Source: Deltaproteobacteria bacterium RBG_16_54_11 | Lineage (GTDB): Bacteria > Desulfobacterota > B13-G15 > RBG-16-54-18 | NCBI GenBank assembly: GCA_001797905.1 | Contig: MGQS01000124.1 | Coordinates: 9,413-15,612 of the forward strand | Reading direction: 5' to 3' | DNA: 6,200 nucleotides | Shown: positions 1-5,443 of the stretch, piece by piece | How positions within the stretch are numbered: position 1 is the stretch's first letter | Layout: every line of letters starts with the position of its first letter | Notes under the pieces: generated by a model | Database searches by the model: none | Told to the model about the DNA's origin: nothing | Seen by the model: only the letters and a program-made list of their open reading frames with translations | Program-made: the position numbers and the translations under genes

Positions 1-670
1 CGAGGCCGGAGGTGACGATATGATCGCCGACCTGTATATCCTCCGTGCGGGGGACATATCGCAAGAAGCATCGACCTCCTCCCTCACCTTCCAAGATCCC
101 CCGCGTCCTGGTCCGCTGCACCAAGCAATCCACCGAAGAGTTTCGATCGATAACGAGCAAAATGACGGAGGAAGTCGAGGAGATCCTCATCACCTTTCCA
201 ACCACCCCCTCCCAGGTCATCACCGGCAGCCCTTTTCTCACGCCGTCACGCTGCCCCTTGTTTATGACGATGGTCCTGAACCACGCTGAAGGGGAGTAGG
301 CGACGACCTCGGCAGCAATCATGGGTGCCGGGACCTTCGCCTTCAAGAGAAGGAGGCGCTGCAGGCGCTCAAGGGTTTGGGTAGACTCCCTCAGATCGGC
401 ATTCTCCCGCTTCAGGCGGCGCACCTCTTCCTGTATGTGGCGATTCTCTTCTTTAAGGTTTACCAAGAGGACATGGTTTTTAAAAACGCTGTCTATGGAG
501 TCGATGATCCGATGGAGGGCACGTTGCCAAGGAGAGAGAGGTCTGAGGCCGACATTATGGAGCTCATCTCCTCCATAGCGGCCGCTGATCTGAAGGACGA
601 TGAGAACAACAGTGCAGAGAACCAGGGAAATGATAACGAGCGCGCCACGGCGTTTCCTGAGGTCCACCAT
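1..670 (-). CDS. mreC: Rod shape-determining protein MreC (5' part; C-terminus beyond window)
   Basis: MreC is the bitopic membrane protein that links cytoplasmic MreB filaments to the periplasmic elongation machinery (MreD, RodA, PBP2). The minus frame is open from ATG 670-668 to the window edge, giving 223 residues; the family is usually about 270-300, so the last few dozen are missing. Residues 1-8 are basic (MVDLRKRR), residues 9-28 form one transmembrane helix, and about 70-108 are a charged helix typical of the MreC coiled coil (KEENRHIQEEVRRLKREN). The beta domain follows from about 115, with AEVVAYSPSAWFRTIVINKG at 120-139, then RDGVRKGLPV and GVVGKV. The start lies 1 nt after the mreB stop. 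The nearest GGAGG (689-693) is 18 nt upstream, so translation probably depends on coupling to mreB. Gene order mreB-mreC is the standard one. Identification is by motif recognition and is firm. Confidence 0.95.
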   Translation of the reverse strand, partial: MVDLRKRRGALVIISLVLCTVVLIVLQISGRYGGDELHNVGLRPLSPWQRALHRIIDSIDSVFKNHVLLVNLKEENRHIQEEVRRLKRENADLRESTQTLERLQRLLLLKAKVPAPMIAAEVVAYSPSAWFRTIVINKGQRDGVRKGLPVMTWEGVVGKVMRISSTSSVILLVIDRNSSVDCLVQRTRTRGILEGEGGGRCFLRYVPRTEDIQVGDHIVTSGL

Positions 671-671
671 C

Positions 672-1709
672 TTAATAACTGAGTGCCACCTCCCTCAGGA
701 GATCGCTGTCGTCCAAGAGCTTACCTGATCCCATAACCACCGTTGAGAGAGGATCGTCTACTATGGTAATCGGGAGATTGACGGCATTACGCAGCAAGAC
801 ATCGATATTTTTCAATAAAGCCCCGCCCCCGGTCATCACTATCCCTTTATCGACGATATCAGAGGCCAGTTCCGGGGGGGTCCTTTCCAGCGTGATTCTC
901 ACGGCGTCTACGATGCTATTGAGGGGCTCGGTCAGGGCCTCTTTCACCTCATCAGAGGTCAGCTCCAAGGTCTTGGGAATCCCCGAGACCACATCCCGCC
1001 CTTTGACCTCCATCGTCGATCCGTCTTCGTCGGAGGGGAAGGCGTTCCCTAACGTGATCTTGACCTGTTCGGCAGTCCTCTCCCCGATGAAGAGATTATA
1101 CCTCCTCTTGACATATTGAATGATGGCATCATCCATTTTATCCCCGGCCACTCGGATGGAGTTGGTGGTGACGATCCCGCTCATGGAGATCACCGCTACC
1201 TCTGTCGTCCCCCCCCCTATATCCAGTATCATATTTCCCGTGGCCTCCCTGATGGGAAGCCCCGCTCCGATAGCCGCGGCCATCGGTTCTTCAACCAGGT
1301 AGACCTCCCTGGCTCCGGCGGATTGTGTCGATTCCTTCACCGCCCTGCGCTCCACCGGGGTGATCCCCGAGGGGACACAGACAACGACGCGGGGGCGGAC
1401 AAAGGTCCTGCGATTGTGGGCCTTGAAGATAAAGTGACGGAGCATCTGTTCCGTTACCTCAAAATCAGCGATGACCCCGTCTTTCATAGGACGTATGGCG
1501 ATGATGTTTCCCGGCGTCCTCCCCAACATGTTCTTGGCCTCCTCACCAATGGCGAGGATCTTCTGGTTTCCCCTGGGATCGCGATAGACTGCTACGATCG
1601 AAGGTTCATTGGACACAATCCCTTTTCCCTTGACATAGACCAAGGTATTGGCCGTACCGAGGTCGATGGCCAGATCGGTGGAAAAGAAATTCCTGACAAC
1701 GTCAAGCAT
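672..1709 (-). CDS. mreB: Rod shape-determining protein MreB (bacterial actin)
   Basis: MreB is an actin-like ATPase forming membrane-bound filaments that guide lateral cell-wall synthesis. The 345-residue product matches the family length (E. coli about 347). The actin-fold motifs are in order: phosphate-1 IDLGTANTLVY at 15-25, RPMKDGVIADF at 73-83, VCVPSGITPVERRA at 110-123, LVEEPMAAAIGAGLP at 138-152, phosphate-2 LDIGGGTTEVAVIS at 162-175, GGDKMDD-like AGDKMDD at 188-194, and the adenosine motif VMTGGGALL at 291-299. The N-terminus is the usual MLDVVRNFFSTDLAIDLG form. ATG 1709-1707 is preceded by a purine-rich AGGAAAGGAAA (1715-1725) and by a good promoter at 1741-1769. It is first in the mreBC unit and the stop is 1 nt before mreC. 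Nine consecutive Gs (1209-1217 on the plus strand as Cs) encode the GGG of phosphate-2. Confidence 0.98.
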   Translation of the reverse strand: MLDVVRNFFSTDLAIDLGTANTLVYVKGKGIVSNEPSIVAVYRDPRGNQKILAIGEEAKNMLGRTPGNIIAIRPMKDGVIADFEVTEQMLRHFIFKAHNRRTFVRPRVVVCVPSGITPVERRAVKESTQSAGAREVYLVEEPMAAAIGAGLPIREATGNMILDIGGGTTEVAVISMSGIVTTNSIRVAGDKMDDAIIQYVKRRYNLFIGERTAEQVKITLGNAFPSDEDGSTMEVKGRDVVSGIPKTLELTSDEVKEALTEPLNSIVDAVRITLERTPPELASDIVDKGIVMTGGGALLKNIDVLLRNAVNLPITIVDDPLSTVVMGSGKLLDDSDLLREVALSY

Positions 1710-1740
1710 GTTTATTTCCTTTCCTTTGCATCAACAGCAT

Positions 1741-1769
1741 ACCGTAACAAATAAACCGTGCGGAATCAA
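1741..1769 (-). promoter_or_regulatory. Putative sigma-70 promoter of mreBC (extended -10)
   Basis: On the minus strand a -35-like TTGATT (1769-1764) is separated by exactly 17 nt from TACGGT (1746-1741). The -10 is weak by itself but is preceded by TGT, giving an extended -10 (TGnTACGGT). The predicted start of transcription is near 1734, leaving a leader of about 25 nt that holds the mreB ribosome binding site. A second TTGATT lies about 10 nt further upstream but has poorer spacing. This was read by eye; no transcript data support it. Confidence 0.5.
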
Positions 1770-1936
1770 GAAAAATCAATGAGGTAGCCATCTGCCATCC
1801 CACGTGTTGGTATGGCGCCGGATACGAATCCACACCGGTTTTGAGCTGGCAACCTTCAGGTCTTACAGGAGGTATAGCGGATAGCTTTGGAGAGTAACGG
1901 AGAAGACAAAACGGAGGGGGAGGGGATTAGCCGGAG
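1770..1936. other. Non-coding spacer upstream of mreB, no recognised gene
   Basis: This is the gene-free part of the 327-base gap between mreB and the bS21 gene. I find no convincing ORF, tRNA or terminator. Visible small structures are a partial direct repeat GCCATCTGCCATC near 1787-1799, and short palindromes CACGTG, GGCGCC and ACCGGT between about 1800 and 1840. A perfect but orphan Shine-Dalgarno AGGAGGT (about 1867-1873, plus strand) is followed by no credible start codon. On the minus strand the segment around 1808-1865 faintly resembles the 3' half of a tRNA but does not fold as one. Confidence 0.5.
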
Positions 1937-2030
1937 GTGGCTCTGGCAAAGGGGCCACTGGCCAAAGGGCCACCTTTGACCAAGGGGTCACTGGCCAAAG
2001 GGCCACTTCGGCTTCGGCGGCTTCGGCTCA
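1937..2030. repeat. Tandem array of four short hairpins plus TTCGGC repeats
   Basis: Four imperfect copies of a 14-nt palindromic unit sit side by side: TGGCAAAGGGGCCA (1944-1957), TGGCCAAAGGGCCA (1959-1972), TGACCAAGGGGTCA (1977-1990) and TGGCCAAAGGGCCA (1992-2005). Units 2 and 4 share an identical 18-nt core (1956-1973 and 1989-2006). Each unit folds as a 4-5 bp stem with a 4-6 nt loop. In unit 3 the stem changes from GGCC/GGCC to GACC/GGTC on both arms, so pairing is kept. An alternative longer hairpin spans 1960-1981 (9 bp with one G-U on the minus-strand RNA). Three TTCGGC hexamers follow (2007-2012, 2013-2018, 2022-2027). The array lies just downstream of the bS21 stop codon and has no T-tract, so it is not a standard intrinsic terminator. 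Its function is unknown. Confidence 0.85.
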
Positions 2031-2036
2031 GGCGGT

Positions 2037-2222
2037 TTAGCCAGCGGGGGAATATTGACGCTCTTTCCTGCGCATTCTGCGGATGGCCTTGGCCTTCTTC
2101 AGCCTTGTCCGTTCACCCTTGCTGATAAAATAGGAGTGCTTCTTTAATACCGGCTGAACGTTTCTCTGGAAATCCTTCTTGAGCCTTTTGAGCATCTTTT
2201 CGAGGTCATCCCTCTCGGTCAT
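2037..2222 (-). CDS. rpsU: Small ribosomal subunit protein bS21
   Basis: bS21 is a small basic protein of the 30S platform near the anti-Shine-Dalgarno end of 16S rRNA, and it helps translation initiation. The 61-residue product fits the family size (about 55-70) and layout. It has an N-terminal helix LEKMLKRLKKDFQRN (7-21), then VLKKHSYF where most members have RRREFYEKPSE-like sequence, then a lysine/arginine-rich helix (about 38-54, LKKAKAIRRMRRKER). The usual YEKPSE turn is replaced by YFISKGER, which makes this a divergent version and is the main reason for less than full confidence. The ATG is preceded by a strong GGGAGGGG (2228-2235) with 7-nt spacing and by a good promoter at 2318-2346. 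It stands alone here, not beside dnaG or rpoD as in enterobacteria. The stop falls just before the hairpin array. Confidence 0.8.
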   Translation of the reverse strand: MTERDDLEKMLKRLKKDFQRNVQPVLKKHSYFISKGERTRLKKAKAIRRMRRKERQYSPAG

Positions 2223-2317
2223 TATATCCCCTCCCTTCTCTTCCGAAATATAGCCCAGAATACCGCCACGGCCGATACACCCTCCTCCCTCCGACCCCGT
2301 TTTGAATAGTGCGCAAT

Positions 2318-2346
2318 AGTATAAACCATCTGTCCGATAATTACAA
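2318..2346 (-). promoter_or_regulatory. Putative sigma-70 promoter of rpsU
   Basis: Minus strand: -35 TTGTAA (2346-2341), 17-nt spacer, -10 TATACT (2323-2318), matching consensus at 4/6 and 5/6 positions. The predicted transcription start is near 2311, giving a leader of about 88 nt before the rpsU ATG. I recognise no riboswitch or ribosomal-protein operator in that leader. Confidence 0.6.
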
Positions 2347-2377
2347 CCCCTCCTGTGCAGGACCTTCCATTTTCCCC

Positions 2378-2406
2378 TTGAAGAAAATCAATTGGTAGTT
2401 TAGACT
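2378..2406 (+). promoter_or_regulatory. Putative sigma-70 promoter of the miaA operon
   Basis: Plus strand: -35 TTGAAG (2378-2383), 17-nt spacer, -10 TAGACT (2401-2406), each matching consensus at 4/6. The expected +1 is about 2412-2414, that is, at or within a base or two of the proposed miaA start codon GTG 2414. It is back to back with the rpsU promoter, the two -35 boxes being about 31 nt apart. This is the only plausible promoter I see for the plus-strand operon. Confidence 0.5.
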
Positions 2407-2413
2407 CTGGGCG

Positions 2414-3340
2414 GTGGAAAAGCCCAAGATTGTGGTGATAGTCGGCCCGACTGCCAGCGGCAAGAGCGCCGTGGCATTGGAGCTGGCACGGCACGTCGGG
2501 GCTGAGATCATCAACGCCGACTCGATCCAGGTCTATAAATACATGGATATCGGCACGGCCAAGCCCTCTCCCGAAGAGCGAAAATTAGTGAGGCATCACC
2601 TCATCGATATCCTCTACCCTGATGAGGAATTTAGCGCTGCCCTCTTTCGCGAGGAGGCCCGGCAGGCCATAGCCGAGGTGAGCGCGCGGCGGAAAAAAGC
2701 GATGGTAGTGGGGGGCACCGGCCTCTATATCAAGGCCCTGACCTCTGGTCTGATCAGGGGGGGGGAGGTGGACCCGGCCATCCGGTCGCGCTTGCAATCC
2801 GAGGCCCAGAGCGGAGGGAGGAAGCGCATCTATAGGCGCCTGCAGGAGGTGGACCCGATTGCCGCCGCGCAACTCCATCCCCATGACACCTACCGCATCA
2901 TCAGGGCCCTGGAGGTCTTCGAGAGGACGGGCCGACCAATCTCAGCCCTCCGCCAGAGCCACCTCTTTCAGGAGGAGTCCTATCACGCGCTGAAGATCGG
3001 TTTGATGCCGGAGCGGGAAGACCTCTATCGGCGCATAGATGAGAGGGTCGATGAGATGATTCGGCAGGGGCTGAAGGAAGAGGTGCAGCGCCTGTTGGAG
3101 ATGGGCTATGCCCCCACACTCAAGGCGATGCAATCCCTGGGCTACAAACAGATGGTGGCCCATCTGCGGGGGGCGTACGATCTCGACGAGGCTACGAGAC
3201 GTATCAAGCGGGATACCAAGAGATATGCCAAAAGGCAGATCACCTGGTTCAAGGCCGATACCCGGATCCACTGGGTGGTTCATCCCAAGGATCGAGATGC
3301 CGTCGTAAGGATGATCGAGGGGTTCTTGCGGAATAATTGA
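2414..3340 (+). CDS. miaA: tRNA dimethylallyltransferase MiaA
   Basis: MiaA transfers the dimethylallyl group of DMAPP to N6 of A37 in tRNAs that read UNN codons; it is the first step of ms2i6A formation. The 308 residues match the family (about 300-316). Motifs are the P-loop GPTASGKS (11-18), INADSIQVYKYMDIGTAKP (33-51) with Asp36 as the usual catalytic position, HHLIDI, VVGGTGLYIKAL in the first third, DTYRIIRALEVFERTG near the middle, and QSLGYKQM and KRYAKRQITWFK toward the C-terminus. The start is GTG 2414. An in-frame TAG at 2396-2398 excludes a longer protein, and the first five residues before IVIVGPTAS fit the family. No Shine-Dalgarno precedes it and the promoter abuts it, so the mRNA may be leaderless. 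GTG 2432 or 2435 are alternatives that would trim the N-terminus close to the P-loop. First gene of a four-gene unit; contains a nine-G tract at 2757-2765. Confidence 0.97.
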   Translation: MEKPKIVVIVGPTASGKSAVALELARHVGAEIINADSIQVYKYMDIGTAKPSPEERKLVRHHLIDILYPDEEFSAALFREEARQAIAEVSARRKKAMVVGGTGLYIKALTSGLIRGGEVDPAIRSRLQSEAQSGGRKRIYRRLQEVDPIAAAQLHPHDTYRIIRALEVFERTGRPISALRQSHLFQEESYHALKIGLMPEREDLYRRIDERVDEMIRQGLKEEVQRLLEMGYAPTLKAMQSLGYKQMVAHLRGAYDLDEATRRIKRDTKRYAKRQITWFKADTRIHWVVHPKDRDAVVRMIEGFLRNN

Positions 3341-3348
3341 GGGAGGAA
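3341..3348 (+). promoter_or_regulatory. Ribosome binding site of scpB
   Basis: GGGAGGAA lies in the 12-nt gap after the miaA stop and 6 nt (from GGAGG) before GTG 3353. It supports the GTG start of scpB. Confidence 0.8.
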
Positions 3349-3352
3349 TAGC

Positions 3353-3931
3353 GTGCACAAGGATGAGGTCAAACGGGTTATCGAATCCCTCTTGTTCGTC
3401 CATCAACACCCCCTCACGCTGGATAACATCGTGAAGCTCATCGGGGACCAGGCGGGGAAAAAGGTGATTAAGGAGGCCGTTGGTGAGCTCGTGGCTGAAT
3501 ATCAGGGGATGGGGAGGAGCTTTCTTCTGGCGGAGGTGGACGAGGGATACCAGTTCCGCACCAAAGCCGCATATGCCCCCTGGATCAGAAACCTGAGGAA
3601 GGTAAAACCGGCCAAGCTCAGCCAATCCGCCTTGGAGACCCTGGCCATTGTCGTCTACCGGCAGCCGATTGTCAGGGCGGAGATCGAACACATCAGAGGG
3701 GTGGATTCGGGCTGGGTGTTGAACTCCCTCTTGGAAAAGGGGCTTATCAAGATCCTGGGCCGGAAGGAGGTCGCCGGCAGACCTTTGGTATACGGGTCGA
3801 GCAGGCGCTTTCTGGAGGTCTTTGGTCTGCGCAACCTGAGCGGTCTGCCCACCCTCCAGGAGCTGGACGCCCTCAGGGGCAAAGAGGGGGTGGAGCTTCA
3901 GGAGGGGGAAGTGAAGGGGGAGGAACAATAG
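3353..3931 (+). CDS. scpB: Segregation and condensation protein B (ScpB)
   Basis: ScpB is the winged-helix (kite) subunit that binds ScpA in the SMC-ScpAB condensin, which organises and segregates the chromosome. The product is 192 residues, usual for the family. The N-terminal winged helix (about 1-80) begins VKRVIESLLFVHQHPLT. The second (about 85-160) carries the signature LSQSALETLAIVVYRQPI (89-106), RAEIEHIRGVDS (108-119), LLEKGLIKILGRKEVAGRP (126-144) and FLEVFGL (153-159). The tail from about 170 is acidic and probably flexible. The start is GTG with a strong ribosome binding site. Stop TAG is 2 nt before the rluB start, so the two are probably coupled. ScpA, normally the gene just upstream, is not in this window; miaA takes that place, so ScpA must be encoded elsewhere if the complex is intact. 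Confidence 0.96.
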   Translation: MHKDEVKRVIESLLFVHQHPLTLDNIVKLIGDQAGKKVIKEAVGELVAEYQGMGRSFLLAEVDEGYQFRTKAAYAPWIRNLRKVKPAKLSQSALETLAIVVYRQPIVRAEIEHIRGVDSGWVLNSLLEKGLIKILGRKEVAGRPLVYGSSRRFLEVFGLRNLSGLPTLQELDALRGKEGVELQEGEVKGEEQ

Positions 3932-3933
3932 GG

Positions 3934-4653
3934 ATGGCCTTAGCCCGGCTGCACAAGATCCTGGCCGACGCCGGGGTCGCCTCCAGGAGGAAAGGGGAGG
4001 AGTTGATCCTGGCAGGAAAGGTCAGCGTCAACAATGAGGTGATCAGGGAATTGGGAATCATGGCTGATCCCGCTTGTGATCAGATCAGGGTGGATGGGAA
4101 ACCGCTTCCCAATCCCTCTCCCAAGGTCTATTATCTCCTCTACAAGCCTCGCGGGATCATCACCACACTCAATGACCCCGAAGGGAGGCCCACCATAAAG
4201 GATCTCATCCCGCGGGTCAAGGCCAAGATCTTTCCCGTGGGGAGACTCGATTATGACGCCGAGGGGTTGCTTTTGCTCACCAACGATGGAGCGATGGCCA
4301 TGCAGCTGGCGCACCCCCGCTACCGTGTCCCCCGGACATATCTGGTAAAGGTAAAAGGGGTCTTGACTGCCGAGGAGATGACGAGGCTCGAGAAGGGCGT
4401 CATGCTCGCAGATGGGATGAGCCCTTCCATAAAGGTTAAACCGATGGGAAAACTGCAAAAGAACTCGTTGTTAAGGGTTACCTTGCACGAAGGCAGAAAC
4501 CGGGTGATCAAGAGGACCTTCGAGGCGATTCGGCATCCGGTCTTGAGGCTCAAGCGGATCGGATTTGCCTCCCTCACCCTCGAGGGACTGCGGCCAGGCG
4601 AGTACCGCCCCCTCTCTTCGGAAGAAATAGAACGATTGCGAGGTCTGATATGA
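3934..4653 (+). CDS. rluB: 23S rRNA pseudouridine synthase, RluB type
   Basis: Members of this RsuA/RluB/RluE/RluF family isomerise specific uridines in rRNA; RluB acts at a helix near the peptidyl-transferase centre (U2605 in E. coli). The 239 residues show an N-terminal S4 RNA-binding domain (about 3-60, RLHKILADAGVASRRKGEEL then GKVSVNN), the KPRGIITTLNDPEGRPTI block (71-88), and the catalytic motif GRLDYDAEGLLLLTNDG (103-119) with Asp106 as nucleophile. Toward the C-terminus are EGRNRVIKRTFEAI and HPVLRLKRIGFASL; the first departs slightly from the commoner NRQVRRM form. ATG 3934 is preceded by GGAGG (3919-3923) at 10-nt spacing. The scpB-rluB pairing is common in many bacteria and favours RluB over RsuA. 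The stop overlaps the next start by 4 nt (ATGA). Confidence 0.92.
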   Translation: MALARLHKILADAGVASRRKGEELILAGKVSVNNEVIRELGIMADPACDQIRVDGKPLPNPSPKVYYLLYKPRGIITTLNDPEGRPTIKDLIPRVKAKIFPVGRLDYDAEGLLLLTNDGAMAMQLAHPRYRVPRTYLVKVKGVLTAEEMTRLEKGVMLADGMSPSIKVKPMGKLQKNSLLRVTLHEGRNRVIKRTFEAIRHPVLRLKRIGFASLTLEGLRPGEYRPLSSEEIERLRGLI

Positions 4654-5258
4654 TACCGTGGCTGGAGATCCGCCGAAAGATCATGCATACCTGGCCCATC
4701 ATCATCCCCATCGCCTATCGCTACGTCTCCAAGGACACGGCCTTAACGATCATGCTCCCCATCTGCGCCTTCTATGTCTTTTGTGACATCTTCAGACACT
4801 TTCATGAGGGATTCAGGGGGATTTTCGACCGGGTCATCACCTCCAACTTTCTGCGGGAGCATGAGAAAAATGGCCTCATCGGGTCCAGCTATTTTATCTT
4901 CGGGGCGCTCTTAGCCATCATCCTCTTTCCCAAGCCGGTGGCTATTGCCAGCCTCTACATCCTCATTATCTGCGATGCCATGGCGGCCATTGTGGGGTGC
5001 GGCTGGGGGAGGACGCGCATCTTTGCAAAGTCCCTGGAGGGTAGCATCGCCTTTTTTGTCAGCGGGATGATCGTAGTGGTCCTCGCCTTGCAAGATAAAC
5101 CTCTGTGGGGGGAATCAGCAATGCAACACAACCTCCTGTGGGGGATATTAGCGGTGTTGGGAGCCGCCTTGGTTGAGCTCTTCCCCACCGGATTCGACGA
5201 CAACCTCACCATCCCCCTGGTGGCAGGGGGGATTATGATGTTTGGGTTCTGGGTTTAG
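4650..5258 (+). CDS. Dolichol kinase / CTP-dependent diacylglycerol kinase-like membrane protein
   Basis: The product is a 202-residue polytopic membrane protein resembling the Sec59/Dgk1/VTE5 family, whose studied members phosphorylate dolichol, diacylglycerol or phytol using CTP. Visible family features are an N-terminal EIRRKIMH (6-13), the block EKNGLIGSSYF (72-82), CDAMAAIVG (108-116), GWGRTRIFAKSLEGS (118-132), and a C-terminal DDNLTIPLVAG (183-193). Hydrophobic stretches fall at about 14-26, 31-49, 79-95, 97-116, 132-148, 161-178 and 186-202, giving roughly six or seven membrane helices. ATG 4650 overlaps the rluB stop (ATGA), with GAGGT (4640-4644) inside rluB as ribosome binding site, so translation is coupled. 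It is last in the operon, 31 nt before the terminator. The lipid substrate cannot be read from sequence; undecaprenol, another polyprenol or diacylglycerol are all possible. Fold assignment is by motif resemblance only. Confidence 0.78.
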   Translation: MIPWLEIRRKIMHTWPIIIPIAYRYVSKDTALTIMLPICAFYVFCDIFRHFHEGFRGIFDRVITSNFLREHEKNGLIGSSYFIFGALLAIILFPKPVAIASLYILIICDAMAAIVGCGWGRTRIFAKSLEGSIAFFVSGMIVVVLALQDKPLWGESAMQHNLLWGILAVLGAALVELFPTGFDDNLTIPLVAGGIMMFGFWV

Positions 5259-5289
5259 CAAAAAAGGATTCAGGCCGCGAGAAGAAAAC

Positions 5290-5326
5290 AAACAAAAGGG
5301 CGGGGTTACCCCGCCCTTTTGTTTTT
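5290..5326. terminator. Strong intrinsic terminator, probably bidirectional
   Basis: A perfect 16-bp stem (5290-5305 with 5309-5324) has a TTA loop. Its core is GGGCGGGG/CCCCGCCC, flanked by an A-rich left arm and a T-rich right arm. On the plus strand the T-run closes the miaA-scpB-rluB-kinase operon. On the minus strand the arm reads TTTTGTTTGTTTT-like, so it can also stop transcripts from the MOSC gene, about 117 nt away. Its position between two convergent units fits a shared terminator. Confidence 0.93.
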
Positions 5327-5358
5327 AAAGAGTTTAAGTGCTTTTTCTTCGAAACCTT

Positions 5359-5375
5359 AACCCCTATGGGTTTTT
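5359..5375 (+). terminator. Weak secondary terminator-like hairpin
   Basis: AACCC-CTAT-GGGTT (5359-5372) is followed by TTT. The 5-bp stem is short, so it would be a backup at most to the strong terminator just upstream. The remaining bases between 5327 and 5443 hold nothing I recognise. Confidence 0.25.
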
Positions 5376-5443
5376 AGAAAGGCCAGACCTCTCACCTGCT
5401 TTTGGCTCAGCCGGACCCGCCCAGAGTCCTCCCCTATTCCTTA

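Noticed and set aside
377..682. Plus-strand ORFs of about 85-101 codons in the first 700 bases
   Set aside because: The minus frame encodes an unmistakable MreC; the plus-strand ORFs are its shadows.
1116..1754. 212-codon plus-strand open frame opposite mreB
   Set aside because: It is antisense to highly conserved mreB and its own promoter, with no domain resemblance.
1800..1870. tRNA-like segment on the minus strand (CCAGCTCAAAACC, GGATTCGTATCC, ending in ACCA)
   Set aside because: No matching 5' acceptor arm exists, the T-stem pairs badly, and position 58 of the T-loop is not A. It could be a decayed remnant or chance.
1865..1980. Perfect Shine-Dalgarno AGGAGGT on the plus strand with a TTG about 14 nt on
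   Set aside because: It would give only a ~30-codon peptide running into the repeat array, with no promoter and no resemblance to a known protein.
1937..2125. Plus-strand ORF with LAKGP repeats
   Set aside because: The repeats come from the DNA hairpin array, whose units happen to be multiples of three. The ORF then runs antisense into the bS21 gene and has no credible ribosome binding site.
2942..3928. 328-codon open frame on the minus strand across miaA and scpB
   Set aside because: It lies entirely opposite two well-recognised genes, has a low-complexity His/Leu/Pro-rich composition and no recognisable domain. It is a codon-bias shadow.
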